A stretch of DNA of 64,000 nucleotides from Tropicibacter naphthalenivorans (GTDB lineage Bacteria; Pseudomonadota; Alphaproteobacteria; Rhodobacterales; Rhodobacteraceae): contig NZ_FWXX01000001.1 in assembly GCF_900176475.1 (NCBI RefSeq), positions 620,001 to 684,000 of the forward strand, read 5' to 3'. The notes beneath the pieces were generated by a model, which worked only from the letters and a program-made list of their open reading frames with translations, was not told where the DNA came from and did no database searches. Numbering within the stretch: the first letter of the stretch is position 1; each line of letters begins with the position of its first letter. A program made the translations under genes and the position numbers. This document shows, piece by piece, positions 33,481 to 44,624 of this stretch.

Positions 33481-34128
33481 CTACTGCGTGGCAGACAGGC
33501 TAAGCGCCCCAACCGCGTCCAGCCCGCCCAGCACAGCGTCGACGGCGACGGTGGCCAGAATGATCCCCATGACACGACTGATGACCCCTGCCCCGGTGCT
33601 GCCCAACACCCGTTTCAGCTTGCCCGCCAGCAGCAGCAAAACCAGCGTCACCAGCAAAACCACCGTCAGCAGCCCCGCAGTGACCACCTGTTCCGGGATC
33701 GAGTGGCGGTGGTTGTCGGTCAGCACCACAATCGCCAGCATCGCCCCGGGCGAGGCAATCGACGGCATCGCCAAGGGAAAGACCGCACCGGACAGGTGAT
33801 CGCGCTCGGCGCTCTCGATTTCCTGCTCGGGCTTGCTGTCGCCAAAGATCATCGTCAGCGCGAAGAGGAACAGGATCACCCCGCCCGCAATCTGGAACGA
33901 GCCGAACCGCAGGCCCAGCCCTTCGAGCAGCAGCTGCCCCGCCACGAGGAAGAACATCAAGACCACCCAGGCCACCAGCACCGCCCGCAGGGCAAAGCGC
34001 CAGTGCAGCGCGGCGGGCACGGCGGCGGTGGCAAAGTAGAACACCGGCAGCGAGCCAATCGGGTCGATGACCACGGTCAGCGTGATCAGCTCGCGCAGAA
34101 TGCTCGCCCAGTTCAGCGTAAAGTCCAT
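33481..34128 (-). CDS. MarC-family integral membrane protein
   Basis: A 215-residue protein with about six TM helices of the MarC/UPF0056 family: LTVVIDPIGSLPVFYFAT near the N-terminus and AMPSIASPGAMLAIVVLTDN in the middle are the duplicated family motifs (xxDPxGxxP, PGAM). Function unknown; the older link to multiple antibiotic resistance was not upheld in E. coli. The ATG at 34128 has an ideal CAGGAG. It lies downstream of the atp terminator. Confidence 0.9.
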   Translation of the reverse strand: MDFTLNWASILRELITLTVVIDPIGSLPVFYFATAAVPAALHWRFALRAVLVAWVVLMFFLVAGQLLLEGLGLRFGSFQIAGGVILFLFALTMIFGDSKPEQEIESAERDHLSGAVFPLAMPSIASPGAMLAIVVLTDNHRHSIPEQVVTAGLLTVVLLVTLVLLLLAGKLKRVLGSTGAGVISRVMGIILATVAVDAVLGGLDAVGALSLSATQ

Positions 34129-34183
34129 GAGTTTCTCCTGTTCGCGAGTGCCATGTAGGGCATCGCGCGCCACAAGACACGTA

Positions 34184-34218
34184 AAAGAAAAGCCCCGCGC
34201 CGGAAAACCGGGCGGGGC
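34184..34218 (-). terminator. Rho-independent terminator of the atp operon
   Basis: GCCCCGCGCCGG, AAAA loop, CCGGGCGGGGC (34192-34218); on the minus strand it is followed by TTTTCTTTTA (34191-34182). It sits 27 bp after the atpC stop. Confidence 0.88.
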
Positions 34219-34245
34219 CAATTTCGGTTGGTCAGGAAACAGGCG

Positions 34246-34680
34246 TCAGAGCGACGGCTGCATCGGGTCCAGACCGATATGGGTGCCAACGGCGACCATG
34301 TCTTGCAGCAGCTTGGCTGCGTCGTCGACAAGGCCGGGATCGTTCGTGGCGGTCTCTTTGGTCTGGTGGTAGAAGTCCTGAGCCTCTTTCACCAGCGCCT
34401 CGTAGGTCGCCTGATCCACATCCGCGCTCGGCAGAGCCTTTTCCGCCAGCACGGACACGCCTTCGCCGATTTCAGCGAAACCGCCGGTCACGATGAACTT
34501 TTCGGTGCCTGCGTCGGTTTCGACGGTCAGGACGCCGGGGCGCAGCGTGGTGATGGTCGGCGCGTGGTTCGGCATGGCGGTCATGTCACCAAGCGTCGCG
34601 GGAATCTGGACCGATTTGACCTGCGCCGAGAGCAGCTTGCGCTCGGGCGAGACCAGATCGAATTGCATCATGTCTGCCAT
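34246..34680 (-). CDS. atpC: F1-ATPase epsilon subunit
   Basis: A 144-residue epsilon subunit: beta-sandwich domain ([49 protein letters not shown]) and a C-terminal helical hairpin region ([20 protein letters not shown]). It links the rotor to the catalytic ring and can inhibit hydrolysis. RBS AAAGGAG. Last gene of atpHAGDC. Confidence 0.95.
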   Translation of the reverse strand: MADMMQFDLVSPERKLLSAQVKSVQIPATLGDMTAMPNHAPTITTLRPGVLTVETDAGTEKFIVTGGFAEIGEGVSVLAEKALPSADVDQATYEALVKEAQDFYHQTKETATNDPGLVDDAAKLLQDMVAVGTHIGLDPMQPSL

Positions 34681-34733
34681 GTGAAACTCCTTTCAGATCA
34701 GGGGGCCGGAACTGGCCCCCCGACAGGGTTGGA

Positions 34734-36176
<1,443 letters not shown>

Positions 36177-37055
36177 TTAGAGCGCCTCGGCGCCCGAAAT
36201 AATTTCGATCAGTTCGTTCGTGATGACGGCCTGACGCGAGCGGTTGAACTCGATGGTGAGCTGATCAATCATATCACCTGCGTTCCGCGTTGCGTTATCC
36301 ATGGCCGACATACGGGCGCCCTGTTCGGATGCACCGTTCTCGAGCAGCGCCGAGAAGATCTGCGTGGCCACGCCGCGCGGCAGAAGGTCGGCAAGGATGG
36401 CTTCTTCATCGGGCTCATAGTCATAGAGCGTCGATGCACCGTCCTGCTCTTCCGCGGCCTCATAAGATGCCGGGATGATCTGCGTTGCGGTGGGTACCTG
36501 GCTGATGACCGAGTTGAACTTGGCAAAGAAGATCGTCGCCACGTCGAACTCATCGTTATCGAACCGACCCAGGATATCGCGTGCGATGTCCTGCGCGTTG
36601 GCATAGCCCAAACGCTTGACCTCGCTCAGGTCCACGTGACCGACGAACAGGTCGGCAAAGTCACGCTTCAGCTGCTCACGGCCTTTCTTGCCGACGGTCA
36701 GGATCTTGACCGTCTTGCCAGCCGCGCGCAGCTCGGCAACCCGAGCTTTGGCCAGCTTCACGATGTTCGTGTTGAAGCCGCCGCACAGACCGCGTTCTGC
36801 GGTCATCACGACCAGCAGATGCACGTCATCCTTGCCCGTCCCGGCCAAAAGCCGGGGCGCGCTTTCACTGTCACCGACCGAAGCCGCCAGCGACGCCATC
36901 ACACCGTTGAAGCGTTCCGCGTAGGGGCGGGACGCCTCGGCCGCTTCCTGGGCGCGGCGCAGTTTTGCTGCCGCGACCATCTGCATGGCCTTGGTGATCT
37001 TGCGGGTCGACTTGACCGACTCGATCCTTGTTTTAAGGTCCTTCAAGCTGGGCAT
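36177..37055 (-). CDS. atpG: F1-ATPase gamma subunit
   Basis: A 292-residue gamma chain, the central rotor shaft. N-terminal helix [20 protein letters not shown] and [31 protein letters not shown] in the middle, and C-terminal helix [20 protein letters not shown] are the family markers. It starts 12 bp after atpA. Confidence 0.97.
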   Translation of the reverse strand: MPSLKDLKTRIESVKSTRKITKAMQMVAAAKLRRAQEAAEASRPYAERFNGVMASLAASVGDSESAPRLLAGTGKDDVHLLVVMTAERGLCGGFNTNIVKLAKARVAELRAAGKTVKILTVGKKGREQLKRDFADLFVGHVDLSEVKRLGYANAQDIARDILGRFDNDEFDVATIFFAKFNSVISQVPTATQIIPASYEAAEEQDGASTLYDYEPDEEAILADLLPRGVATQIFSALLENGASEQGARMSAMDNATRNAGDMIDQLTIEFNRSRQAVITNELIEIISGAEAL

Positions 37056-37067
37056 CAGATGATCCCC

Positions 37068-38606
37068 TTACGAGAAGTCGGCGGCGTATTCGTCGAGAAC
37101 CGCTTTCATCTTGTCCACGGGCTCGCCCTTCTTGAACTTGGGATCTTCAGCTTCGATCCAAGCCAGGAAGTCGGCTTTCTTGCCGCGCAGGAAGTTGAGC
37201 AGACCCTGCTCCCAGCGACCAACGTCGGAGACCGCGACCTTGTCGAGGTAGCCGTTGGTGCCGGCGAAGATGACGCAGACGATTTCTGCGTTGGTCAGCG
37301 GCGAGTACTGCGGCTGCTTCATCAGCTCGGTCAGACGCGCACCACGGTTCAGCAGCTGCTGGGTCGCGGCGTCGAGGTCGGAGCCGAACTGGGCAAAGGC
37401 CGCCATTTCGCGGTACTGAGCCAGCGACAGCTTAACCGGGCCAGCAACAGACGACATGGCGTCGGTCTGAGCCGAGGAGCCAACGCGCGAAACCGACAGA
37501 CCGGTGTTCACGGCGGGGCGGATGCCCTGGTAGAACAGTTCGGTTTCGAGGAAGATCTGGCCGTCGGTGATCGAGATCACGTTGGTCGGAATAAACGCCG
37601 AAACGTCGCCGCCCTGGGTTTCGATGATCGGCAGAGCGGTCAGCGAGCCCGAGCCGTTGTCTTCGTTCAGCTTTGCCGAACGTTCCAGCAGGCGCGAGTG
37701 GAGGTAGAAAACGTCACCCGGGTACGCTTCACGGCCCGGCGGGCGGCGCAGCAGCAGGGACATCTGACGGTAGGACACGGCCTGCTTGGACAGGTCATCA
37801 TAGATGATCAGCGCGTGCTTGCCGTTGTCGCGGAAGTACTCGGCCATTGCGGTCGCGGCGTAGGGGGCCAGGAACTGCATCGGTGCCGGGTCGGACGCGG
37901 TTGCGGCCACGACGATCGAGTATTCGATCGCGCCGGTTTCTTCGAGCTTTTTCACCAGCTGAGCAACGGTCGAACGCTTTTGGCCAACTGCAACGTAGAT
38001 GCAGTACAGCTTTTCGTTGTCCGAAGCGGCGGCGTCGTTGTAGGACTTCTGGTTCAGGATCGCGTCCAGAGCCACAGCGGTCTTACCGGTCTGACGGTCG
38101 CCAATGATAAGTTCACGCTGGCCACGGCCAATCGGGATCATCGCGTCAACAGCCTTGAGGCCGGTTGCCATCGGCTCGTGCACCGATTTACGCGGGATGA
38201 TGCCCGGTGCCTTGACGTCTGCCACGCGGCGCTCGGATGCCTCGATGGCGCCCTTGCCGTCCAGCGGGTTGCCCAGACCGTCCACAACGCGGCCCAGCAG
38301 GGCGTCGCCGGCGGGAACGTCCACGATCGAGTTGGTGCGCTTGACGGTGTCACCTTCTTTGATGTCACGGTCAGAGCCGAAGATCACGATACCGACGTTG
38401 TCGGTTTCGAGGTTCAGCGCCATGCCCATGATCCCACCCGGGAACTCGACCATTTCACCAGCCTGAATGTTGTCGAGGCCGTGCACACGGGCGATACCGT
38501 CACCGACGGAAAGCACGCGACCGACCTCGGCAACTTCGGCTTCCTGCCCGAAGTTTTTGATCTGGTCCTTCAGGATTGCAGAAATCTCTGCAGCTTGGAT
38601 ACCCAT
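37068..38606 (-). CDS. atpA: F1-ATPase alpha subunit
   Basis: A 512-residue alpha chain with the non-catalytic nucleotide site: Walker [14 protein letters not shown] (about 169-181), [20 protein letters not shown] and [20 protein letters not shown] (shortened in sense). Start ATG abuts the atpH stop (TAAATG), so translation is coupled. Ends 12 bp before atpG. Confidence 0.98.
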   Translation of the reverse strand: MGIQAAEISAILKDQIKNFGQEAEVAEVGRVLSVGDGIARVHGLDNIQAGEMVEFPGGIMGMALNLETDNVGIVIFGSDRDIKEGDTVKRTNSIVDVPAGDALLGRVVDGLGNPLDGKGAIEASERRVADVKAPGIIPRKSVHEPMATGLKAVDAMIPIGRGQRELIIGDRQTGKTAVALDAILNQKSYNDAAASDNEKLYCIYVAVGQKRSTVAQLVKKLEETGAIEYSIVVAATASDPAPMQFLAPYAATAMAEYFRDNGKHALIIYDDLSKQAVSYRQMSLLLRRPPGREAYPGDVFYLHSRLLERSAKLNEDNGSGSLTALPIIETQGGDVSAFIPTNVISITDGQIFLETELFYQGIRPAVNTGLSVSRVGSSAQTDAMSSVAGPVKLSLAQYREMAAFAQFGSDLDAATQQLLNRGARLTELMKQPQYSPLTNAEIVCVIFAGTNGYLDKVAVSDVGRWEQGLLNFLRGKKADFLAWIEAEDPKFKKGEPVDKMKAVLDEYAADFS

Positions 38607-39167
38607 TTATCCGACCTCTTTCATTGCATTCTGGAGGGAGTTGAGCTTGGAGCGGACCGAGGTATCGATCATCTTCGAGCCAACTTTGACGACAAGACCA
38701 CCGATGAGCGTTTCATCAACGGTCGCATTGATCTTAACATCCTGGCCAATCTTGGCCTTGAGGGTGTCGGCCAGCGATTTCTGCTGGGCGTCGGTCAGCG
38801 CGGTGGCGGACACGACGTCGGCGGTGACTTCGCCTTTTTCTGCGGCGATCATCTCGCGCAGGCGGGTCACCATGTGCGGCACCACGAACAGGCGACGCTT
38901 GGACGCCATCAGCGCCAGAACGTTCGCAACTGCGGGGATGACACCCATCTTGTTGGCGATGGCCGTGATCGCGGCGCCCTGCTGGTCACGCGTGTAGACC
39001 GGGTTGGTCAACAGATCGCGCAGGTCTGCGCTGTCTTTCAGCGCAGCAGACAGGTCGTCGAGATTCGCTTCGAGCTTGGAGAGGTCATTGCCCTCCTTTG
39101 CGATCTCGAAGACGGCGGTGGCATAGCGCTCGGCGATGCCGGAGGAAACAGATGCTGATTCAGACAC
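38607..39167 (-). CDS. atpH: F1-ATPase delta subunit
   Basis: A 186-residue delta chain (OSCP type), which ties F1 to the peripheral stalk. [20 protein letters not shown] at the N-terminus, [18 protein letters not shown], and [20 protein letters not shown] at the C-terminus are typical. The start chosen is GTG at 39167 ([10 protein letters not shown]...), six bases after GGAAGG; another GTG two codons upstream (39173) is possible but lies against the RBS. First gene of the operon; F0 genes are not in the window, as usual in this group. Confidence 0.95.
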   Translation of the reverse strand: MSESASVSSGIAERYATAVFEIAKEGNDLSKLEANLDDLSAALKDSADLRDLLTNPVYTRDQQGAAITAIANKMGVIPAVANVLALMASKRRLFVVPHMVTRLREMIAAEKGEVTADVVSATALTDAQQKSLADTLKAKIGQDVKINATVDETLIGGLVVKVGSKMIDTSVRSKLNSLQNAMKEVG

Positions 39168-39546
39168 GTCCACCCTTCCGATAGTATGCCCCCGTATCGC
39201 GCATCCGAAGTGGATGGCAATCGAGGGCGTTGCCGGCCTTGATTTGCCTCAAGGCACATAAATCGCGGCGGATGTAGCAGAGCCCTGCCTTTGCCGCAAC
39301 ATGCTAAGGAAAGTTTAACGTTTGCGCCAAACCTAAGGAAAACAAGTGCTTAGGGGATTACTGCCTGAACCTGCGTCACTAAAGCCCCTTTTGACGTCGC
39401 TTTTTTCGACCATTTTGCCGCGATTCCGGCAAATGCTGCGGCGGATCGGCCACGCCAACGCGCGAGACAGGACGTGATTAACCGATGCTTCAAGCGCTTT
39501 GCCTGTGATCACAAGGCCGACCAGCCGGTCACGATTCGACCCAGCC
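39168..39546. other. Intergenic region upstream of the atp operon
   Basis: 379 bp without a gene. It holds the atp leader and promoter (39271-39299), a hairpin in the leader (GCCTTGA, 6-base loop, TCAAGGC at about 39236-39255), and an upstream dyad CCTAAG ... CTTAGG (about 39332-39354). The rest, next to the methyltransferase stop, shows nothing recognisable. Confidence 0.6.
39271..39299 (-). promoter_or_regulatory. Candidate atp operon promoter
   Basis: On the minus strand TTGCGG (39299-39294), 17-bp spacer, TACATC (39276-39271). About 100 bp upstream of the atpH start, leaving a leader that contains a hairpin. Confidence 0.45.
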
Positions 39547-40311
39547 TCACGCCTCGCGCGTCAGGTTCGCCCCGGCCACCTTGCCCGGCTTGGGCGCCAG
39601 CACATCGAGCGGGTTCAGCACCCGCGCCGCCTCGCCCAGGCCGCGTCTCTGCGGCGGGTGGCGTTTGGACGCCAGCACCATCATCACGCCCCCGGCAGCG
39701 ACAGCGGGAATGGCGCGCCCGATACGCTCCCAGATGGGGCCGGTTTTCATCCAGAACCGCCGCGAGGACGGCGGCTGATACAGCACCGAGACATAATCCT
39801 CGACGACGAAGTCATGCCGCTTCAGCTGATCTTCGAGCTGGCTGAGGGAATAGGGCCGCCCAAAGCCGAACGGCGTGCGATCCGACCGCGCCCACAGCCC
39901 CGAGCGGTTGGGCAGGATGAACATCACCTGCCCCCCCGGCCCCAGCACGCGGTACGCCTCATCCAGCACATCCGAAGGCCGCTCTGTCGTCTCCAGCCCG
40001 TGCATCAAGACCAGGCGGTCCACATGCCCCGTTTCCAAAGGCCACAGCGCCTCTTCGCACAGGACCGAGACATTTGGCATCGACGCGGGCCAGGGCATCA
40101 CCCCCTGCGGCGCGGGCATCATCCCGATCACCCGCCGCGCGTCGGGCAGATAAGGCCGCAGCAGCGGCACCGCAAAGCCGTAGCCCGCCACCGTCAGCCC
40201 CTGCGCCTCTGGCCAGAACGCCAACATCTGGGCGCGAATGATCTTTTGCGCGGCGCGGCCTAACGCGCTGCGATAATAGAAATCTCTCAGATCCTTGACG
40301 TCTAGGTGCAT
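39547..40311 (-). CDS. Class I SAM-dependent methyltransferase
   Basis: A 254-residue protein of the methyltransferase type 11 fold. Motif I is degenerate ([18 protein letters not shown]), followed by [41 protein letters not shown] (motifs 4-5, PGG loop; shortened in sense). The C-terminal part [11 protein letters not shown] is a late strand. Substrate unknown. Divergent from gloB with a 62-bp gap, an arrangement I believe is common in relatives. Confidence 0.8.
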   Translation of the reverse strand: MHLDVKDLRDFYYRSALGRAAQKIIRAQMLAFWPEAQGLTVAGYGFAVPLLRPYLPDARRVIGMMPAPQGVMPWPASMPNVSVLCEEALWPLETGHVDRLVLMHGLETTERPSDVLDEAYRVLGPGGQVMFILPNRSGLWARSDRTPFGFGRPYSLSQLEDQLKRHDFVVEDYVSVLYQPPSSRRFWMKTGPIWERIGRAIPAVAAGGVMMVLASKRHPPQRRGLGEAARVLNPLDVLAPKPGKVAGANLTREA

Positions 40312-40373
40312 TGCAGCCCCCTGCGATATGCGTCACGCTGGTGCTAACTTGGCAAACCGCGCGAGGAAAGACC

Positions 40374-41135
40374 ATGCCTTTGGATATCGTCACCATCCCC
40401 TGCCTGTCCGACAACTACGCCTATCTGGTGAACGGCCCCGACGGCGTGGCCCTGATCGACGCCCCCGAAGCGGCCCCGATCATCGCCGCATTGGACGCGC
40501 GCGGCTGGGGGCTGGACGTGATCATGATCACCCACCACCACCACGACCACGTGGGCGGCGTCGCCGAGCTGCGCGAAAAATACGGCTGTAAGGTCATGGG
40601 CCCCAAGGCCGAAGAGGCCAAGCTGCCCCCGCTGGATTTCGCCCTGCCCGATGGCATGACCGGCGGCAGCGGCGACGGCGAGATGCAGGTCATCAGCGTT
40701 CCCGGCCACACGCTGGGCCACGTGGCCTATTACTACCCCAAGGCGGGCGCGCTCTTTACCGCTGACAGCCTCATGGCCTGCGGCTGTGGCCGCCTGTTCG
40801 AAGGCACCCCAGCGATGATGTGGGACAGCCTGTCGAAACTCGCCGCCCTGCCCCCGGAAACAATGGTCTATTCCGGCCACGAATATACCACGTCGAACGC
40901 AAAGTTTGCGCTCACTATTGAACCGGGCAATGATGCGCTTAAATCTCGTGTTACCGACATCGAAACCGCCCGCGCGAGCGATGAGCCAACGGCACAGGTG
41001 CCGCTCTCTCTCGAACTGGCCACCAACCCTTTCCTGCGTGCCAGTGAGCCCAGCGTCAAAGCGTCCCTCGGGATGGCGGACGCGGCCGATGCAGACGTGT
41101 TTGCAGAAATCCGGGCGCGCAAGGATCGGTTCTGA
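40374..41135 (+). CDS. gloB: Hydroxyacylglutathione hydrolase (glyoxalase II)
   Basis: A 253-residue binuclear metallohydrolase converting S-lactoylglutathione to lactate and glutathione. THHHHDHVGG (about 57-66), VPGHTLGHVAYY and MVYSGHEYTTSNAKFAL supply the metal ligands; the C-terminal NPFLRASEPSVK is the substrate domain. RBS GAGGAAAG. Length matches family. Confidence 0.95.
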   Translation: MPLDIVTIPCLSDNYAYLVNGPDGVALIDAPEAAPIIAALDARGWGLDVIMITHHHHDHVGGVAELREKYGCKVMGPKAEEAKLPPLDFALPDGMTGGSGDGEMQVISVPGHTLGHVAYYYPKAGALFTADSLMACGCGRLFEGTPAMMWDSLSKLAALPPETMVYSGHEYTTSNAKFALTIEPGNDALKSRVTDIETARASDEPTAQVPLSLELATNPFLRASEPSVKASLGMADAADADVFAEIRARKDRF

Positions 41136-41281
41136 CCAAACCCATAGCAAAACCCGGGTTTGCCCCGATCGTGAACAGAAAGGCCGCAGAAAAAACTTGA
41201 AGGTTGGAATTAATCGACCAAACTTTAACACTAAGAGGCAATGCTGGGGGCAACCCCGGCGCAGACAAGAGGAGCACGCCC

Positions 41282-43615
41282 GTGCCTTCATTCTCGAACA
41301 CACTTGAACAGGCCATCCACGCAGCGCTGGCGCTTGCCAATTCGCGCAGCCACGAATTTGCAACGCTTGAACATCTGCTTTTGGCGTTGATCGACGAACC
41401 GGACGCCACCCGTGTGATGAAGGCATGTTCGGTCGACACCGAGGAACTGCGCACCACTCTGGTCGAGTTCATCGACGAAGACCTGTCCAACCTCGTCACC
41501 GACATCGAAGGGTCCGAAGCGGTCCCCACGGCGGCCTTCCAACGCGTGATCCAGCGCGCGGCGATCCATGTGCAGTCCTCTGGCCGCACCGAAGTGACCG
41601 GCGCGAACGTGCTGGTGGCGATCTTTGCCGAACGCGAGTCGAACGCGGCCTATTTCCTGCAAGAGCAGGACATGACGCGCTATGACGCGGTGAACTTTAT
41701 CGCGCATGGCGTGGCCAAAAACCCCGCCTATGGCGAGCCGCGCCCGGTTCAGGGCGCAACCGACGCCGAAGAAGAGGCGAGCGCGTCTGACACCGCCGCC
41801 CCCGCTGGTCCCGATAAGGAATCCGCGCTGGCCAAGTATTGCGTTGACCTGAACGTCAAGGCGAACGAGGGCGACATTGACCCGCTGATTGGCCGCGATC
41901 ACGAGGTCGAGCGCTGCATTCAGGTGCTGTGCCGCCGCCGCAAGAACAACCCGCTGTTGGTGGGCGATCCCGGCGTGGGCAAGACCGCCATCGCCGAGGG
42001 TCTCGCTCGCAAGATCGTCGCGGGCGAAGTCCCCGAAGTGCTGTCCGAGACCACGATTTACTCGCTCGACATGGGCGCGTTGCTGGCGGGCACCCGCTAT
42101 CGCGGCGACTTCGAAGAGCGCCTCAAGGCGGTTGTCACCGAACTTGAAGAGCACCCCGATGCTGTTCTTTTCATTGACGAAATCCACACCGTGATCGGCG
42201 CCGGTGCGACCTCTGGCGGCGCGATGGATGCGTCCAACCTGCTGAAACCTGCCTTGCAGGGCGGCAAGCTGCGCACCATGGGCTCGACCACCTACAAAGA
42301 GTTCCGCCAGCACTTTGAAAAGGACCGCGCCCTGTCTCGCCGGTTCCAGAAAATCGACGTCAATGAGCCGTCGGTCGAGGATACCGTCAAGATCCTCAAG
42401 GGTCTCAAGCCCTACTTCGAAGAGCATCACAGCGTCAAATACACCGGCGATGCGATCAAGACCGCCGTGGAGCTGTCCGCGCGCTACATCAACGATCGCA
42501 AGCTGCCCGACAAAGCCATCGACGTCATCGACGAGGCTGGCGCGGCGCAGCATCTTGTGGCCGCTTCCAAGCGTCGCAAGTCCATCGGCACCAAGGAGAT
42601 CGAGGCCGTCGTAGCGAAAATCGCCCGCATCCCGCCGAAAAACGTCTCTAAGGACGATGCCGAAGTGCTCAAGGATCTGGAAAAGACTCTCAAGCGCGTG
42701 GTCTTTGGTCAGGACAATGCGATCACCGCGCTGTCCTCGGCGATCAAGCTGGCCCGGGCCGGTCTGCGCGAGCCTGAAAAGCCCATCGGCAACTACCTCT
42801 TCGCCGGTCCGACCGGTGTGGGTAAAACCGAAGTGGCCAAGCAGCTTGCCAGCACGCTGGGCGTCGAACTGCTGCGCTTTGACATGTCCGAGTACATGGA
42901 AAAGCATGCGGTCTCGCGCCTGATCGGTGCGCCTCCGGGCTATGTGGGCTTTGACCAGGGCGGTCAGCTGACCGACGGCGTGGACCAGCACCCGCACTGC
43001 GTGCTGCTGCTCGACGAGATCGAAAAAGCCCACCCGGACGTCTACAACATCCTGTTGCAGGTGATGGACCACGGCACACTGACCGATCATAACGGCCGCA
43101 CGGTGGATTTCCGCAACGTGATCCTGATCATGACCTCCAACGCGGGCGCCGCCGAACAGGCCAAATCGGCCATCGGCTTTGGCCGCGACCGCCGCGAGGG
43201 CGAGGATACCGCCGCGATCGAACGCACGTTCACGCCGGAATTCCGCAACCGCCTGGATGCTGTGATCTCCTTCGCGCCGCTGCCCAAAGAGGTCATTCTC
43301 TCGGTCGTCGAAAAGTTCGTGTTGCAGCTTGAGGCCCAGTTGATGGACCGCAACGTGACCATCGAACTGACCCGCGCCGCTGCCGAATGGCTCGCGGACA
43401 AGGGCTATGACGATAAGATGGGCGCGCGCCCCCTGGGCCGCGTGATCCAAGAGCACATCAAGAAGCCGCTGGCAGAGGAACTTCTGTTCGGCAAGCTGAC
43501 CAAAGGCGGCGTCGCCAAGGTCTCGGTCAAGGATGGCGAACTGGTGCTGAAGCTCGAAGGCCCGGAAAGCCCGCGCATCGGCACGAAAAAGCCGCCGCTA
43601 CTGACCGCCGATTGA
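41282..43615 (+). CDS. clpA: ATP-dependent Clp protease ATP-binding subunit ClpA
   Basis: A 777-residue AAA+ unfoldase that feeds ClpP. The N-domain ([20 protein letters not shown], about 1-145) is followed by a variable acidic linker, D1 with Walker [14 protein letters not shown], and D2 with Walker [16 protein letters not shown]. The start is GTG at 41282, with GAGGAG about eight bases upstream; upstream in-frame residues are unlike ClpA. No clpS is next to it. Its stop overlaps the next gene's start (TGATG). Confidence 0.95.
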   Translation: MPSFSNTLEQAIHAALALANSRSHEFATLEHLLLALIDEPDATRVMKACSVDTEELRTTLVEFIDEDLSNLVTDIEGSEAVPTAAFQRVIQRAAIHVQSSGRTEVTGANVLVAIFAERESNAAYFLQEQDMTRYDAVNFIAHGVAKNPAYGEPRPVQGATDAEEEASASDTAAPAGPDKESALAKYCVDLNVKANEGDIDPLIGRDHEVERCIQVLCRRRKNNPLLVGDPGVGKTAIAEGLARKIVAGEVPEVLSETTIYSLDMGALLAGTRYRGDFEERLKAVVTELEEHPDAVLFIDEIHTVIGAGATSGGAMDASNLLKPALQGGKLRTMGSTTYKEFRQHFEKDRALSRRFQKIDVNEPSVEDTVKILKGLKPYFEEHHSVKYTGDAIKTAVELSARYINDRKLPDKAIDVIDEAGAAQHLVAASKRRKSIGTKEIEAVVAKIARIPPKNVSKDDAEVLKDLEKTLKRVVFGQDNAITALSSAIKLARAGLREPEKPIGNYLFAGPTGVGKTEVAKQLASTLGVELLRFDMSEYMEKHAVSRLIGAPPGYVGFDQGGQLTDGVDQHPHCVLLLDEIEKAHPDVYNILLQVMDHGTLTDHNGRTVDFRNVILIMTSNAGAAEQAKSAIGFGRDRREGEDTAAIERTFTPEFRNRLDAVISFAPLPKEVILSVVEKFVLQLEAQLMDRNVTIELTRAAAEWLADKGYDDKMGARPLGRVIQEHIKKPLAEELLFGKLTKGGVAKVSVKDGELVLKLEGPESPRIGTKKPPLLTAD

Positions 43616-44568
43616 TGATCTTACGCGCAATAGCGCTGATCCTGTCCTCTGCCGTGCCCTGCATGGCAGAGGATTTTCGTATGGGCCTGCCGGTGGACTG
43701 CACCATCGGAAAGACCTGCTTTATCGAGGACTACGTCGACCAAGACCCAACCCAAGGCCGCCAACGCGACTTTGCCTGCGGGATCAACGCCCGCGATGGC
43801 CACAAGGGCACCGATATCGCCCTGCTAAGCTTTGACACAATCAAAAGCGGCGTCGACGTGCTGTCTGTCGCCCCGGGAACGGTCCTACGCACCCGCGACG
43901 GAATGCCCGACGACCGCCTGATGCGTGGCGTAACGCCCGATACCGCCTGTGGCAACGCGGCGTTGATCGACCATGGGAATGGCTGGCAAGTGCTCTACTG
44001 CCACATGAAAAAAGGCTCGCTGACCGTGCTGTCCGGCGACACCGTCCAGCGCGGCGACCCGCTGGGCCTCGTCGGCCTGTCCGGCCAGACCAACCACCCC
44101 CATGCCCATATCACCGTATACCATGACGGCGCACTCGTTGATCCCTTCCAACCCAGCGCCCAAGACCAATGCGGCACGGGCGGCGAAACGCTGTGGCTTG
44201 ATCCGCCGGCCTACACGGCGACCGGCATCATCACCGCTGGCTTTTCCGAACATGTCCCCAGTATGGCCGAACGACGCGCGGGCAAGGCCCGCATCGACAC
44301 CAGCACGGCCAACCAGCCGCTCGTGGCTTGGGCCCACTTGGGCTACGCAGAGCATGGCGACGTGCTGACCTTTACTGCCCATGGGCCAGAGGGAACGATT
44401 TTCCACAACACATCGGTGCTAAAATCACCTCAGGTCAGCCTCTTGCGCGCTTTCGGGAAAAAGGCCCCGCCCGACGGCTGGCCCAAAGGCGAGTATCTTG
44501 GCGAAGCGCTGTTGACACGTGCCGGGCAAGTCATCGCTCATCGTTTTGCGCATGTCACCATACGGTGA
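43615..44568 (+). CDS. Secreted M23-family (LytM) peptidase
   Basis: A 317-residue protein with a signal peptide ([18 protein letters not shown]). The LytM zinc motif HKGTDIAL (HxxxD, about residue 62) and HAHITVYHDG (HxH, about residue 162) are both present, so it should be an active endopeptidase on peptidoglycan or a related peptide. Extra cysteines (DCTIGKTC, FACG, DTACG) suggest disulfides. The C-terminal 110 residues form an unrecognised beta-rich domain. Starts in the clpA stop (TGATG), so translation is coupled. Confidence 0.88.
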   Translation: MILRAIALILSSAVPCMAEDFRMGLPVDCTIGKTCFIEDYVDQDPTQGRQRDFACGINARDGHKGTDIALLSFDTIKSGVDVLSVAPGTVLRTRDGMPDDRLMRGVTPDTACGNAALIDHGNGWQVLYCHMKKGSLTVLSGDTVQRGDPLGLVGLSGQTNHPHAHITVYHDGALVDPFQPSAQDQCGTGGETLWLDPPAYTATGIITAGFSEHVPSMAERRAGKARIDTSTANQPLVAWAHLGYAEHGDVLTFTAHGPEGTIFHNTSVLKSPQVSLLRAFGKKAPPDGWPKGEYLGEALLTRAGQVIAHRFAHVTIR

Positions 44569-44569
44569 C

Positions 44570-44617
44570 CAAATCTCTTAAATAAGAGATTTGCAAATTC
44601 CTTCACCAAGGAATTTG
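44570..44617. repeat. Twin AT-rich palindromes (copy 3)
   Basis: Palindrome 1 at 44570-44593: arms CAAATCTCTTA/TAAGAGATTTG, loop AA. Palindrome 2 at 44594-44617: arms CAAATTCCTT/AAGGAATTTG, loop CACC. Directly adjacent. Lies between the convergent M23 peptidase gene (stop 44568) and the MotB-like gene (stop 44625), filling the gap almost entirely. Confidence 0.9.
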
Positions 44618-44624
44618 CCCCCGC

